DNA of 64,000 nucleotides from Metaphire vulgaris (taxonomy: Eukaryota > Annelida > Clitellata > Crassiclitellata > Megascolecidae), in NCBI GenBank assembly GCA_018105865.1, contig CM030863.1, positions 700,501 to 764,500 on the forward strand, read 5' to 3'. A program made the translations under genes and the position numbers. The notes beneath the pieces are model-generated. The model had not been told where the DNA came from. It saw nothing but the letters and a program-made list of their open reading frames with translations, and searched no databases. Shown here piece by piece: positions 1-9,843 of this stretch. Within the stretch, counting starts at the first letter, position 1; the number at the start of each line of letters is the position of its first letter.

Positions 1-38
1 TAATCGCCACCAACACCATCGTCGTCGCCGTCGTTGTT

Positions 39-81
<43 letters not shown>

Positions 82-91
82 CTAATAATAA
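1..91. repeat. (CAT)n microsatellite and left flank of the LTR element
   Basis: Low-complexity DNA with about 10 uninterrupted CAT/ATC units (roughly 40-80). The four bases before the LTR (ATAA, 88-91) match the four bases just after the 3' LTR (10219-10222), a candidate target-site duplication. Both flanks are rich in TAA, so a chance match is possible. Confidence 0.7.
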
Positions 92-855
92 TGTGGAGAA
101 TTTGCATTCTTTAGTATAGTTATATACGCGGCTACGCTAATCTACGGTTTTTCTTGGCCGCGCTCCTACGGGGTTCTCCCGATACGCTCTTATACATTAT
201 GATTTCAAAACACTCATTTTTGAACAAATATTAGCCATCCGCCTATGAAATCCCTGAAATACGATCAGAAATAATTCTGCTCTCAAGCGAAAGTGACTTT
301 GAAGCTTGTGGACCACATATTTCGAGAGTTTTGAACGATTTTTGATCACCCTTATGACACGGCCATGCGCCTTTTCTAAACTCTTTTACTGTGCGCTAAT
401 TGCATCCTTTTTCACAAAACCATTCTTGTAAATCGATGCTTTGATATTTAATCTTTAATCGTAGACGTAAATTAGATTTTTAATTCGATTATTTAAGCAG
501 TTTTAATCATATATGTGCCCGCGATGTTAGCGTGGTTTTCCTAAGATCCGGCCTCGCCAGATCTCGTCTTCTAGGCCGTTTTAAGGTTCATTTGAACTAT
601 CAGTCGAAAGCGCTTGGCTTTCTGATTCCGAAATCGTTATAATTAAGATTTAGTTTGCTATAGTTAAAAAGATATTTGTGAGCAGATTGTCTATGGACGT
701 TTAACGTTATGACCAATCAGAGCGCTTTGTTCCTTGGTCACATGACCCTATTCTTCAGACCTCGGCTTCCATTGGGCAAGGCCCCGTATCTCAGATCACT
801 GCGGCCCTGTCATTCGTCGAGGCCTCCCCTTCTACCTCCTCTCCACTTCTGAGGC

Positions 856-883
856 TATATAAGCGCGAGAGAGCGCCTCAGTC
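856..883 (+). promoter_or_regulatory. LTR promoter: TATA box and initiator
   Basis: TATATAAG at 856-863 is followed about 23 bp later by TCAGT (879-883), the usual metazoan initiator core. This spacing suits RNA polymerase II and would place the RNA start near 881, upstream of the tandem array, so the array would be in the transcribed leader. The identical promoter recurs in the 3' LTR at 8528. Confidence 0.7.
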
Positions 884-925
884 GGCAGTTCGGAAACGGG
901 CTCCCGTAAGTTGATACTTACCGAT

Positions 926-1799
926 CCCAGCTTCGGCTGAGCATTTCTCCCAGCTTCGGCTGAGCAGCTCTTCGTGAGCATTTCTCCCAGCTTCGGCTGA
1001 GCAGCTCTTCGTGAGCATTTCTCCCAGCTTCGGCTGAGCAGCTCTTCGTGAGCATTTCTCCCAGCTTCGGCTGAGAAGCTCTTCGTGAGCATTTCTCCCA
1101 GCTTCGGCTGAGCAGCTCTTCGTGAGCATTTCTCCCAGCTTCGGCTGAGCAGCTCTTCGTGAGCATTTCTCCCAGCTTCGGCTGAGCAGCTCTTCGTGAG
1201 CATTTCTCCCAGCTTCGGCTGAGCAGCTCTTCGTGAGCATTTCTCCCAGCTTCGGCTGAGCAGCTCTTCGTGAGCATTTCTCCCAGCTTCGGCTGAGCAG
1301 CTCTTCGTGAGCATTTCTCCCAGCTTCGGCTGAGCAGCTCTTCGTGAGCATTTCTCCCAGCTTCGGCTGAGCAGCTCTTCGTGAGCATTTCTCCCAGCTT
1401 CGGCTGAGCAGCTCTTCGTGAGCATTTCTCCCAGCTTCGGCTGAGCAGCTCTTCGTGAGCATTTCTCCCAGCTTCGGCTGAGCAGCTCTTCGTGAGCATT
1501 TCTCCCAGCTTCGGCTGAGCAGCTCTTCGTGAGCATTTCTCCCAGCTTCGGCTGAGCAGCTCTTCGTGAGCATTTCTCCCAGCTTCGGCTGAGCAGCTCT
1601 TCGTGAGCATTTCTCCCAGCTTCGGCTGAGCAGCTCTTCGTGAGCATTTCTCCCAGCTTCGGCTGAGCAGCTCTTCGTGAGCATTTCTCCCAGCTTCGGC
1701 TGAGCAGCTCTTCGTGAGCATTTCTCCCAGCTTCGGCTGAGCAGCTCTTCGTGAGCACTTCTCCCAGCTTCGGCTGAGCAGCTCTTCGAGAGCATTTCT
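926..1799 (+). repeat. 37-bp tandem array in 5' LTR (23 full copies plus a 23-bp partial)
   Basis: Full units run from 949 to 1799 (851 bp, exactly 23 x 37), after a truncated 23-bp unit at 926-948. Units are nearly identical: one has GAGAAGCTC for GAGCAGCTC (near 1075), and the last two carry small changes (CACTTCT, CGAGAGC). Each unit contains CAGC-TTCG-GCTG, a 4-bp stem closed by a C(UUCG)G tetraloop in RNA, and GCTC-TTCGT-GAGC, a second hairpin. Because 37 is not a multiple of three and the minus strand lacks stops, long repetitive minus-strand frames appear here; I do not read them as genes. Confidence 0.95.
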
Positions 1800-1993
1800 A
1801 AGTCCCGCTTCGGGCTCCAGCTTAGCTGGATTAGGAGAACGAACTCCCGCAGCAAAAATTTCTGCGTAAAATAGAACTGTATAAGGATGTTTTTTTGTTG
1901 TTGTTGTTTTCTTGCGAATGTAAATGTTTTGATGCTGTGTTTATCTGTAGGTGTGGCTGTTCTTTTTTTGTGGTGCGTTGCATCTCGGACAAA

Positions 1994-2284
1994 GACGCCT
2001 TTGCATTAGTTGTTCGACATTCATTTACGCCTTTGCATTAGTTGTTCGACAGTTCATTTAGTAAGCAAGATATTTACATAGGTTTCATGATCGACGCCTT
2101 TGCATTAGTTGTTCGACATTCATTTACGCCTTTGCATTAGTTGTTCGACAGTTCATTTAGTAAGCAAGATATTTACATAGGTTTCACGATTGACGCCTTT
2201 GCATTAGTTGTTCGACAGTTCATTTAGTAAGCAAGGTATTTACATAGGTTTCACGATTGACGCCTTTGCATTAGTCGTTCGTCT
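1994..2284 (+). repeat. Imperfect tandem sub-repeats in 5' LTR
   Basis: The block GACGCCTTTGCATTAGT followed by TGTTCGACA recurs about six times, alternating with a longer spacer (GTTCATTTAGTAAGCAAG plus ATTTACATAGG). This gives short units of about 35 bp and long ones of about 68 bp. The same block is present in the 3' LTR at 9553-9843. Confidence 0.85.
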
Positions 2285-2662
2285 AAGGCCTTCTGTTCGA
2301 TCTTCTTTTGGCAAGTTCGGTTTCGACTACTCGGGATTTCGATATAAGGATCGTCATTTCATTTATGTTTGTGATTCGTGTGTTTTCGGCATTTATAGAA
2401 AAATAAGACGTTCTACTTTATAGTATCATCAGTTGATGACCGACAGTAGACGTATTGCGAGTGGGCTGTGCTCTAGTTGTTCGTCACTGCATAAGTGTTC
2501 AATGTTGTTGATGAAGTTACTATTAAAGAATTGACAAGATTCATATTAGTTGTTTCTCACAAGCAAGGCCACGCCTGACCGGGTGGGGACCCGTATTTTA
2601 GACGTTTAAGGCCATTCTCGAATTAACCTACCCCGGGGTATTTCGGAGAGTTCGCCACAAAT

Positions 2663-2680
2663 TGGTACCAGAAGTGGGGT
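2663..2680 (+). other. Primer-binding site, tRNA-Leu(UAA) type
   Basis: Three bases after the 5' LTR, the 18-mer TGGTACCAGAAGTGGGGT begins with TGG (pairing with the tRNA CCA tail). From memory it is fully complementary to the 3' end of metazoan tRNA-Leu(UAA), covering the discriminator, acceptor stem and part of the T arm. This is the expected minus-strand primer site of an LTR retrotransposon. Confidence 0.8.
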
Positions 2681-2812
2681 CCAGTTGCTTGTGAGTTATT
2701 TATGGTTATCTGAGGACGCAGTTCTGTTACTCCGTATGAGCACACACACATATACACGCACATTATAAATTGCATTTTTAACCTTATCTTTGCGCAATAA
2801 TTGTCCCCTGAT

Positions 2813-5800
2813 ATGGAGCCCCATGAACGCTCGCCCATGCGCTATAACTTGCTCGACCTGGACAATGGTTGGTTCGTGGAACAAGCTGCCAAAGATGAAC
2901 CTCCGAAGTCTTCGTTCGCCTCGGAACCGCCTACTCTCGACCGAATTTCTGCGCTGGAGATGTCCTATCACGGCCGTCGTAGACGTCAACCTGATGAGAT
3001 GTCGTTGATTGACGAACCCATCGATGAGCGACCGGAACCCGTCGCTAGAGGAATGGCTCATCTAGTGCCATTTGAAAACCGTCCTCCAGCCAGAAGACAG
3101 TTTATGAAGCCGGGAAAATTCGACGGGACGGGTTCCTTGGAATCCTTCCTGAAGCAATTCGAAGTATGTGCGAATCACAACCGGTGGACGATGAGGGAGA
3201 AGACCGACTTTCTCCAGTGTGCATTGGACAAGTCTGCAGTCCAACTCCTCTGGGACTTCGGTTCCAGCGCGGACTGCACTTACGAGGACCTCACCCAACG
3301 ATTGCGCCAACGTTACGGACTCGAGTTTCAGGCCGAAACTTTTCGCACGCAGTTAAGGTGCCGACGACAAAGAGACCGTGAAAGCCTTGCAGATCTTCTG
3401 CATGACATTCGACGTCTAGTGACTTTAGCCTACCCGGCTCCTGCCAGCGAAACCACTGAGGCAATCGCTAGGGACGCCTTTCTAGACGCAATGATGGATA
3501 GCGAATTGTCGCTGAAGGTTCGCGAGAGAGAGCCTAGGTCTTTAGACGAGACGTTCCGCACTGCAGTACGACTTGAGACGTATAAGAGGTCGTTAAGAGA
3601 TCACGACTCTTCAGAGTTCCGCGGACGCGAACCTCGTAGACAGGTGCGAGCAGCCAGGCAAGAAGACGCAGTCGCTCAGATGTCCGCTCAGATGAAGGAT
3701 TTCATGGAGACACAACTAAAGAATGAAGAAATGCGACGCCAAAACCAAGAACAATGGATGCGTTCCATAGAGGAAAGGATGTTCCCGCAAGCTCAAGCTT
3801 CCGCGCCTCGCAATAAGGCAGACCTCGAGCGCCATCACCAAGGACGGCCTGAAGGACCCGTTCGCTTAAGCACTCAACGAGTCGGGGGTGTCGACCGTGG
3901 AACGCCGTCATCCGACCGTCCTCGCACACTCCGTTGCTACAACTGTGAGCAGCTTGGACACTTGAGTAGAAACTGCAAGGCTCCGCGTAGGCCGAGGGAA
4001 AACACGACTTCCGTGAACTTCAACACCACCGCGCGCTCTGCCGAGTCGAAAGGCGCACAATCTTTATACGTACGTTGCCGAATTAACGGGTCTGATTGTC
4101 TGAGCCTACTGGATACCGGCTCAGAGATTAACTTGCTCCCGCTTTCGATAGTGAGCAACGCGCCTCTCAATCCCACTTCGAGGAAGCTGTACGCCGCTAA
4201 TGGCAGCAGGATTAAAGTTAGCGGGGAAGTGACAATTAACGTAAGTTTCAATCGGCATTGCAAACGGCTGACTACGTTCGTCGTCTCCGAGCAGGTTAAC
4301 GAAGTCATGCTCGGCATGGAGTTCATGAACGCCAACAAGTGCGGTCTGAGCTTCGCAAAAGGGAAACTTTTCGTAGGCCGACAACAGCTGCCCCTTGTGA
4401 AAAAGAATGGAACGGGATGGTGTCGCCGCGTACAAGTTGTAAACAACGTGGAAATTCCTCCCTTTTCCCAAATGGACGTACCTTCGAAGATCGTCGGGGG
4501 AACGACGGAGCCGCCCGCTTCCTCTGAGTGGATGATGGAACATCGTGAGATCCGTCCAGGCCTCCATGCTGCGCGAATACTTTTGGGCGCAAAAACCGGA
4601 GAGACCATGATAAGGGTCATAAACACTCGCGGCGAGCCCGCTAGGATCTGTGAACAGGAGCTCCTCGGAGACCTGCACCCGGCGGAAGCTATCGAAGGGA
4701 TGCGCATTAAAGCGCCCGACGAAACCGCACAAGCCAAAAGTACCGTAGAATTGCTGTTGGAGAAGGTAGATGATAACCTTCCCGAGGAAGCCAAGACCAA
4801 ATTGAAGGACCTAGTTCTAGAATTCCAGGATGTATTCTCTCAGGGTAAGACTGACCTAGGACGCTGTGAGATAACGCAGCATCGAATAGACACCGGAGAC
4901 TCCCGTCCGGTTCGGCAACCTCTACGTATTCATCCAAGAGTCTATCGCGAGGTCATCGATGACAATGTCCGACAGATGTTGCAGGACGAATTGATCGAAC
5001 CTGCCAAAAGCGAATGGGCGTCTAACGTTGTTTTAGCCAAAAAGAAAGACGGGACGCTTAGATTCTGCTTGGACTATCGCTCGCTTAACGCGGTGACACG
5101 TGGCGACGCGTATCCACTGCCGAAAATAAATGACTGTCTTGATGCATTGACCGGCGCTAAATGGTTCAGTACTCTCGACCTTAAGAGTGGCTACCACCAG
5201 ATAGCCATGAGCCCGGATGACGCAGACAAGACAGCATTTGTCACACGAATGGGTTCCTTTCGATGGAAGCGTATGCCCATGGGACTATCCGGAGCCACGG
5301 CAACTTTCCAGAGAACAATGGATTTAATATTGACCGGACTCAATTTTAGCGCCTGTCTTGTTTACCTGGACGACGTTATCGTCTTTGCTGCTTCGCCAGA
5401 TCAACACATACGACATCTGAGAGAAGTATTCCAGCGCTTGCGTCAAGCCAGCCTTAAGTTGAACGTCGCGAAATGTCGCTTAATGAGCCAGAAGGTCGAC
5501 TTTTTAGGCCACATCGTGTCTTGCGATGGTATCTCTATGGACCCTGTTAAGGTAGAGAAGGTCCGTACTTGGCCTGCGCCCAGGAACTTGAAAGAGCTCC
5601 GCTCGTTTTTAGGGCTCTGTTCGTATTACCGGAGGTTTATTCACGGATTCGCCGACGTTACGGATCCTTTGAGTCAGCTCACAAGAAAAGGAGTCAAATA
5701 CGCGTGGAACGACGAGAGGCAGGTCGCGTTCGAAGAACTTAAGGAGAAACTGATATCCGCTCCCATCCTAGGTCTTCCAAACGACGAAGACGAGTTCGTT

Positions 5801-7213
5801 CTCGATACCGACGCGTCCGACTTTGCCATAGGTGCCGTCCTCTCTCAACGTCAGAATGGAACAGAGGTCGTCCTCGCTTACGGTAGCAGACTTCTATCCA
5901 AGGCCGAACGCAATTACTGCACGACGCGTCGTGAGCTTTTGTCGATCGTTTACTTTGTGAAATACTTCAAGGTGTACCTGCTTGGTCGTCCTTTTTCTTT
6001 AAGGACAGATCACGCCGCCCTCCAGTGGCTGCAAAGAACGCCTGATCCGATCGGACAACAGGCCCGTTGGCAAGAGAGACTATCCGAGTTTCAGTTTAAG
6101 GTTATCCATCGCCCAGGCCGGTCGCACGCAAACGCTGATGCTCTATCACGACGACCCGAGCCCAGCGTAGAACTAATAGTAGCTGCAGTGAAGGACGGTC
6201 GCGTCGAATCTGGATCAGACATTTGCAGCATCCCCATCGGTTCAACGATGGCCTCTGAACAGATTGCCGACCCTCTCTTGGGGATTTTAAGCCGCTGGAA
6301 GACTGAGGGGGCTCCCGAGCTTTCTGAGATCCTCACCGCAGATGAGAAAGTGAAGAAGCTATGGCACATGCAAGAGCAGATAATCTTCGTCGACGGCGTG
6401 ATGTATCGAGAACGCGCAGACGGGGTTCGCCAGTTGATGATGCCCGGAAAGCTGCGCCATGGTTTTCTCAGGATGTGTCACTCCGGAATGACCGGCGGTC
6501 ACATGGGAGTGCGTCGTACTCGCATGCAGGTTCGCCAGAGGGCCTACTGGCCAGGGTGGTCCAAGGACACACTCCTCTTCTGCAGGTCCTGCGAAGACTG
6601 TGCCCGGTATCGCCAAGGACGCCCCCCGAAACAGGCGAAGCTTTGTCCTATTCCCTGTGGGGCGCCATGGGAAATTCTGTCCGTTGACGTAACCGGTCCT
6701 CATCCACGGTCTAGTAAAGGCCACCTGTACATATTCACGATGATGGACTATTTCACGAAATTCGTGGAGGCTGTACCGATCCGCAACCAGGAAGCGGAGA
6801 CGCTGGCGAAGATCATCGTCGAGCGAATCTGCGCCGTGTTCGGCACCCCCTTGAGGATCCTCTCTGACCGAGGTCCTAGTTTCGAGTCCTGCGTGTTCGC
6901 AGAGATGTGCAAACTCTTAGGCATCGAGAAAGTGCGAACGACCAGCTATGAGCCGCGGACGAACGGCCTCATTGAGCGCTACCACCGCACTATGAATCAA
7001 ATGTTGGGCAAGATGGTGGCGGACAACCACCGCAATTGGCACGAGGTCTTGCCAATAGTGGCCGCCGCATTCGGGCGTCGGTGCATGAGAGCACCGGTTA
7101 TTCGCCAAATTTTCTCGTTTTCGGGCGTGAAAATGTCATGCCGGTGGATATTGTGTATGGTCCTCCTCCAGGGCACCGATATACCGACCAGACCGATTAT
7201 GCCATGGAGTTAA
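2813..7213 (+). CDS. Gag-Pol polyprotein of Gypsy-type retrotransposon (C-terminus frameshifted)
   Basis: The open frame extends back to a TTG at 2801; the first ATG is at 2813, giving about 1466 residues. Gag occupies roughly residues 1-330, with a retrotransposon-gag-like core after residue 100. One zinc knuckle (C-x2-C-x4-H-x4-C) is near residue 374. The aspartic protease motif LLDTGSE is near 434. RT contains LRFCLDYRSLN and the catalytic YLDDV (near 850), then RNase H with DTDASDFAIGAVL (near 1000). Integrase has the HHCC zinc finger (nt about 6470-6605) and the D, D and E of the catalytic triad in SVDVTGP, LSDRGPSF and NGLIERY. Gag and pol are in one frame with no frameshift between them. 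From about nt 7065 the meaningful reading continues in another frame, so the last 45 or so residues of this frame are out-of-frame translation. Confidence 0.93.
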   Translation: MEPHERSPMRYNLLDLDNGWFVEQAAKDEPPKSSFASEPPTLDRISALEMSYHGRRRRQPDEMSLIDEPIDERPEPVARGMAHLVPFENRPPARRQFMKPGKFDGTGSLESFLKQFEVCANHNRWTMREKTDFLQCALDKSAVQLLWDFGSSADCTYEDLTQRLRQRYGLEFQAETFRTQLRCRRQRDRESLADLLHDIRRLVTLAYPAPASETTEAIARDAFLDAMMDSELSLKVREREPRSLDETFRTAVRLETYKRSLRDHDSSEFRGREPRRQVRAARQEDAVAQMSAQMKDFMETQLKNEEMRRQNQEQWMRSIEERMFPQAQASAPRNKADLERHHQGRPEGPVRLSTQRVGGVDRGTPSSDRPRTLRCYNCEQLGHLSRNCKAPRRPRENTTSVNFNTTARSAESKGAQSLYVRCRINGSDCLSLLDTGSEINLLPLSIVSNAPLNPTSRKLYAANGSRIKVSGEVTINVSFNRHCKRLTTFVVSEQVNEVMLGMEFMNANKCGLSFAKGKLFVGRQQLPLVKKNGTGWCRRVQVVNNVEIPPFSQMDVPSKIVGGTTEPPASSEWMMEHREIRPGLHAARILLGAKTGETMIRVINTRGEPARICEQELLGDLHPAEAIEGMRIKAPDETAQAKSTVELLLEKVDDNLPEEAKTKLKDLVLEFQDVFSQGKTDLGRCEITQHRIDTGDSRPVRQPLRIHPRVYREVIDDNVRQMLQDELIEPAKSEWASNVVLAKKKDGTLRFCLDYRSLNAVTRGDAYPLPKINDCLDALTGAKWFSTLDLKSGYHQIAMSPDDADKTAFVTRMGSFRWKRMPMGLSGATATFQRTMDLILTGLNFSACLVYLDDVIVFAASPDQHIRHLREVFQRLRQASLKLNVAKCRLMSQKVDFLGHIVSCDGISMDPVKVEKVRTWPAPRNLKELRSFLGLCSYYRRFIHGFADVTDPLSQLTRKGVKYAWNDERQVAFEELKEKLISAPILGLPNDEDEFVLDTDASDFAIGAVLSQRQNGTEVVLAYGSRLLSKAERNYCTTRRELLSIVYFVKYFKVYLLGRPFSLRTDHAALQWLQRTPDPIGQQARWQERLSEFQFKVIHRPGRSHANADALSRRPEPSVELIVAAVKDGRVESGSDICSIPIGSTMASEQIADPLLGILSRWKTEGAPELSEILTADEKVKKLWHMQEQIIFVDGVMYRERADGVRQLMMPGKLRHGFLRMCHSGMTGGHMGVRRTRMQVRQRAYWPGWSKDTLLFCRSCEDCARYRQGRPPKQAKLCPIPCGAPWEILSVDVTGPHPRSSKGHLYIFTMMDYFTKFVEAVPIRNQEAETLAKIIVERICAVFGTPLRILSDRGPSFESCVFAEMCKLLGIEKVRTTSYEPRTNGLIERYHRTMNQMLGKMVADNHRNWHEVLPIVAAAFGRRCMRAPVIRQIFSFSGVKMSCRWILCMVLLQGTDIPTRPIMPWS

Positions 7214-7663
7214 GGGAGACGCTTCAGTATGCCTATGAACTAGTACGCCAGAACCTGGGTGCAGCGGCTAAGAGGCGTAAGAAAGGGTACGATATGAAGG
7301 TGCGTGCTCAACGCTTCGCCGTTGGAGAGAAGGTTTGGGTGTTCGTCCCCAGGAAGCGCCGTCACCACTACCCGAAATGGGAGAAATTCTATCAAGGGCC
7401 GTTCGAGGTAGTTAGACAGACCGGTCCTTTGAACTATCTCGTGCAGAAGCTTCCTAGAGGACGTTCTGATCCCGTACCGCACGGCGTCAGAAGAGAACGA
7501 CGAGGTTGCCGAATCGTCCACGAACCGCGACACGGAACCGCCAAACATCACCGTCGACGCGGACGATGCACCCGCGAGGAGTCCAACTCCGACTAGAGAA
7601 GACGCAGGCGCCCGCCTCCTACGACCCCGCGATCGTCTCCAACCGCCTTCGCGGTACCGTTAG
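7065..7663 (+). pseudogene. Frameshifted C-terminal part of integrase/Pol
   Basis: Recognisable integrase C-terminal sequence (HESTGYSPNFLVFGRE, then a basic region and PKWEKFYQGPFEVV) lies in the minus-one frame relative to the main ORF, from about 7065. A second break near 7450-7470 moves the final acidic/proline-rich tail, with a YRTASEEND-type segment, into a third frame that stops at 7661-7663. No canonical slippery heptamer is visible at either point. I read these as small indels, either real mutations or assembly errors, rather than programmed frameshifting. Confidence 0.75.
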
Positions 7664-7749
7664 GGCTATGACCGCGCGAAAATTACCCCTCTTAGTTAAT
7701 GTATCGTTTGGTTACATGTGTTCGACTGTGAACGAGGGCGTTCACGTTC

Positions 7750-7763
7750 TGAGTCGGGGGTGT
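7750..7763 (+). other. Polypurine-tract candidate before 3' LTR
   Basis: GAGTCGGGGGTGT sits directly upstream of the 3' LTR, where the plus-strand primer should be. It is G-rich but interrupted by pyrimidines, so the match to a classical polypurine tract is weak. Confidence 0.4.
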
Positions 7764-8527
7764 TGTGGAGAATTTGCATTCTTTAGTATAGTTATATACG
7801 CGGCTACGCTAATCTACGGTTTTTCTTGGCCGCGCTCCTACGGGGTTCTCCCGATACGCTCTTATACATTATGATTTCAAAACACTCATTTTTGAACAAA
7901 TATTAGCCATCCGCCTATGAAATCCCTGAAATACGATCAGAAATAATTCTGCTCTCAAGCGAAAGTGACTTTGAAGCTTGTGGACCACATATTTCGAGAG
8001 TTTTGAACGATTTTTGATCACCCTTATGACACGGCCATGCGCCTTTTCTAAACTCTTTTACTGTGCGCTAATTGCATCCTTTTTCACAAAACCATTCTTG
8101 TAAATCGATGCTTTGATATTTAATCTTTAATCGTAGACGTAAATTAGATTTTTAATTCGATTATTTAAGCAGTTTTAATCATATATGTGCCCGCGATGTT
8201 AGCGTGGTTTTCCTAAGATCCGGCCTCGCCAGATCTCGTCTTCTAGGCCGTTTTAAGGTTCATTTGAACTATCAGTCGAAAGCGCTTGGCTTTCTGATTC
8301 CGAAATCGTTATAATTAAGATTTAGTTTGCTATAGTTAAAAAGATATCTGTGAGCAGATTGTCTATGGACGTTTAACGTTATGACCAATCAGAGCGCTTT
8401 GTTCCTTGGTCACATGACCCTATTCTTCAGACCTCGGCTTCCATTGGGCAAGGCCCCGTATCTCAGATCACTGCGGCCCTGTCATTCGTCGAGGCCTCCC
8501 CTTCTACCTCCTCTCCACTTCTGAGGC

Positions 8528-8555
8528 TATATAAGCGCGAGAGAGCGCCTCAGTC
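8528..8555 (+). promoter_or_regulatory. LTR promoter in 3' LTR (TATA plus initiator)
   Basis: Second copy of TATATAAG and TCAGT with the same spacing as in the 5' LTR. Transcription from here would run through the array and out of the element towards 10.2 kb and beyond. Confidence 0.6.
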
Positions 8556-8597
8556 GGCAGTTCGGAAACGGGCTCCCGTAAGTTGATACTTACCGAT

Positions 8598-9360
8598 CCC
8601 AGCTTCGGCTGAGCATTTCTCCCAGCTTCGGCTGAGCAGCTCTTCGTGAGCATTTCTCCCAGCTTCGGCTGAGCAGCTCTTCGTGAGCATTTCTCCCAGC
8701 TTCGGCTGAGCAGCTCTTCGTGAGCATTTCTCCCAGCTTCGGCTGAGCAGCTCTTCGTGAGCATTTCTCCCAGCTTCGGCTGAGCAGCTCTTCGTGAGCA
8801 TTTCTCCCAGCTTCGGCTGAGCAGCTCTTCGTGAGCATTTCTCCCAGCTTCGGCTGAGCAGCTCTTCGTGAGCATTTCTCCCAGCTTCGGCTGAGCAGCT
8901 CTTCGTGAGCATTTCTCCCAGCTTCGGCTGAGCAGCTCTTCGTGAGCATTTCTCCCAGCTTCGGCTGAGCAGCTCTTCGTGAGCATTTCTCCCAGCTTCG
9001 GCTGAGCAGCTCTTCGTGAGCATTTCTCCCAGCTTCGGCTGAGCAGCTCTTCGTGAGCATTTCTCCCAGCTTCGGCTGAGCAGCTCTTCGTGAGCATTTC
9101 TCCCAGCTTCGGCTGAGCAGCTCTTCGTGAGCATTTCTCCCAGCTTCGGCTGAGCAGCTCTTCGTGAGCATTTCTCCCAGCTTCGGCTGAGCAGCTCTTC
9201 GTGAGCATTTCTCCCAGCTTCGGCTGAGCAGCTCTTCGTGAGCATTTCTCCCAGCTTCGGCTGAGCAGCTCTTCGTGAGCATTTCTCCCAGCTTCGGCTG
9301 AGCAGCTCTTCGTGAGCACTTCTCCCAGCTTCGGCTGAGCAGCTCTTCGAGAGCATTTCT
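8598..9360 (+). repeat. 37-bp tandem array in 3' LTR (20 full copies plus a 23-bp partial)
   Basis: Truncated unit 8598-8620, then 8621-9360 (740 bp, exactly 20 x 37). Same hairpin-forming unit as in the 5' LTR, with the same two variant units at the right end, so the copy-number change happened inside the array. Confidence 0.95.
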
Positions 9361-9552
9361 AAGTCCCGCTTCGGGCTCCAGCTTAGCTGGATTAGGAGAA
9401 CGAACTCCCGCAGCAAAAATTTCTGCGTAAAATAGAACTGTATAAGGATGTTTTTTTGTTGTTGTTGTTTTTTTGAATGTAAATGTTTTGATGCTGTGTT
9501 TATCTGTAGGTGTGGCTGTTCTTTTTTTGTGGTGCGTTGCATCTCGGACAAA

Positions 9553-9843
9553 GACGCCTTTGCATTAGTTGTTCGACATTCATTTACGCCTTTGCATTAG
9601 TTGTTCGACAGTTCATTTAGTAAGCAAGATATTTACATAGGTTTCATGATCGACGCCTTTGCATTAGTTGTTCGACATTCATTTACGCCTTTGCATTAGT
9701 TGTTCGACAGTTCATTTAGTAAGCAAGATATTTACATAGGTTTCACGATTGACGCCTTTGCATTAGTTGTTCGACAGTTCATTTAGTAAGCAAGGTATTT
9801 ACATAGGTTTCACGATTGACGCCTTTGCATTAGTCGTTCGTCT
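9553..9843 (+). repeat. Imperfect tandem sub-repeats in 3' LTR
   Basis: Counterpart of 1994-2284: repeated GACGCCTTTGCATTAGT blocks with the same order of short and long units. Confidence 0.85.

Larger units (their letters stand above)
92..2659 (+). repeat. 5' LTR (2568 bp)
   Basis: Begins TGTGGAGAATTTGC and ends GTTCGCCACA. U3 holds a TATA box and initiator near 856-883. A 37-bp tandem array fills 926-1799, and a second set of longer imperfect repeats lies at 1994-2284. An ATTAAA near 2523 is a possible polyadenylation signal. It is 113 bp longer than the 3' LTR: three extra 37-bp units (111 bp) plus a 2-bp length difference in the T-rich stretch near 1900. One substitution is visible at about 667 (T here, C in the 3' LTR). 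Confidence 0.95.

Noticed and set aside
926..1799. CRISPR-like appearance of the 37-bp array
   Set aside because: There are no variable spacers; the whole unit repeats head to tail in a eukaryotic LTR.
832..1855. Long minus-strand open frames (267-325 codons) of repeated peptide in the 5' LTR, with counterparts at 8504-9551
   Set aside because: They come entirely from the 37-bp array: 37 is not divisible by three, so one repeat cycles through all frames and stays open in each. The frames run against the LTR promoter and end in it.
2208..2423. 71-codon plus-strand frame in each LTR (also 9767-9982)
   Set aside because: Built from LTR sub-repeats, with no protein features; it exists twice only because the LTR does.
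7664..7763. Envelope gene between pol and the 3' LTR
   Set aside because: Only about 100 bp separate the pol tail from the 3' LTR and there is no frame of useful length, so this is not an env-bearing retroelement.
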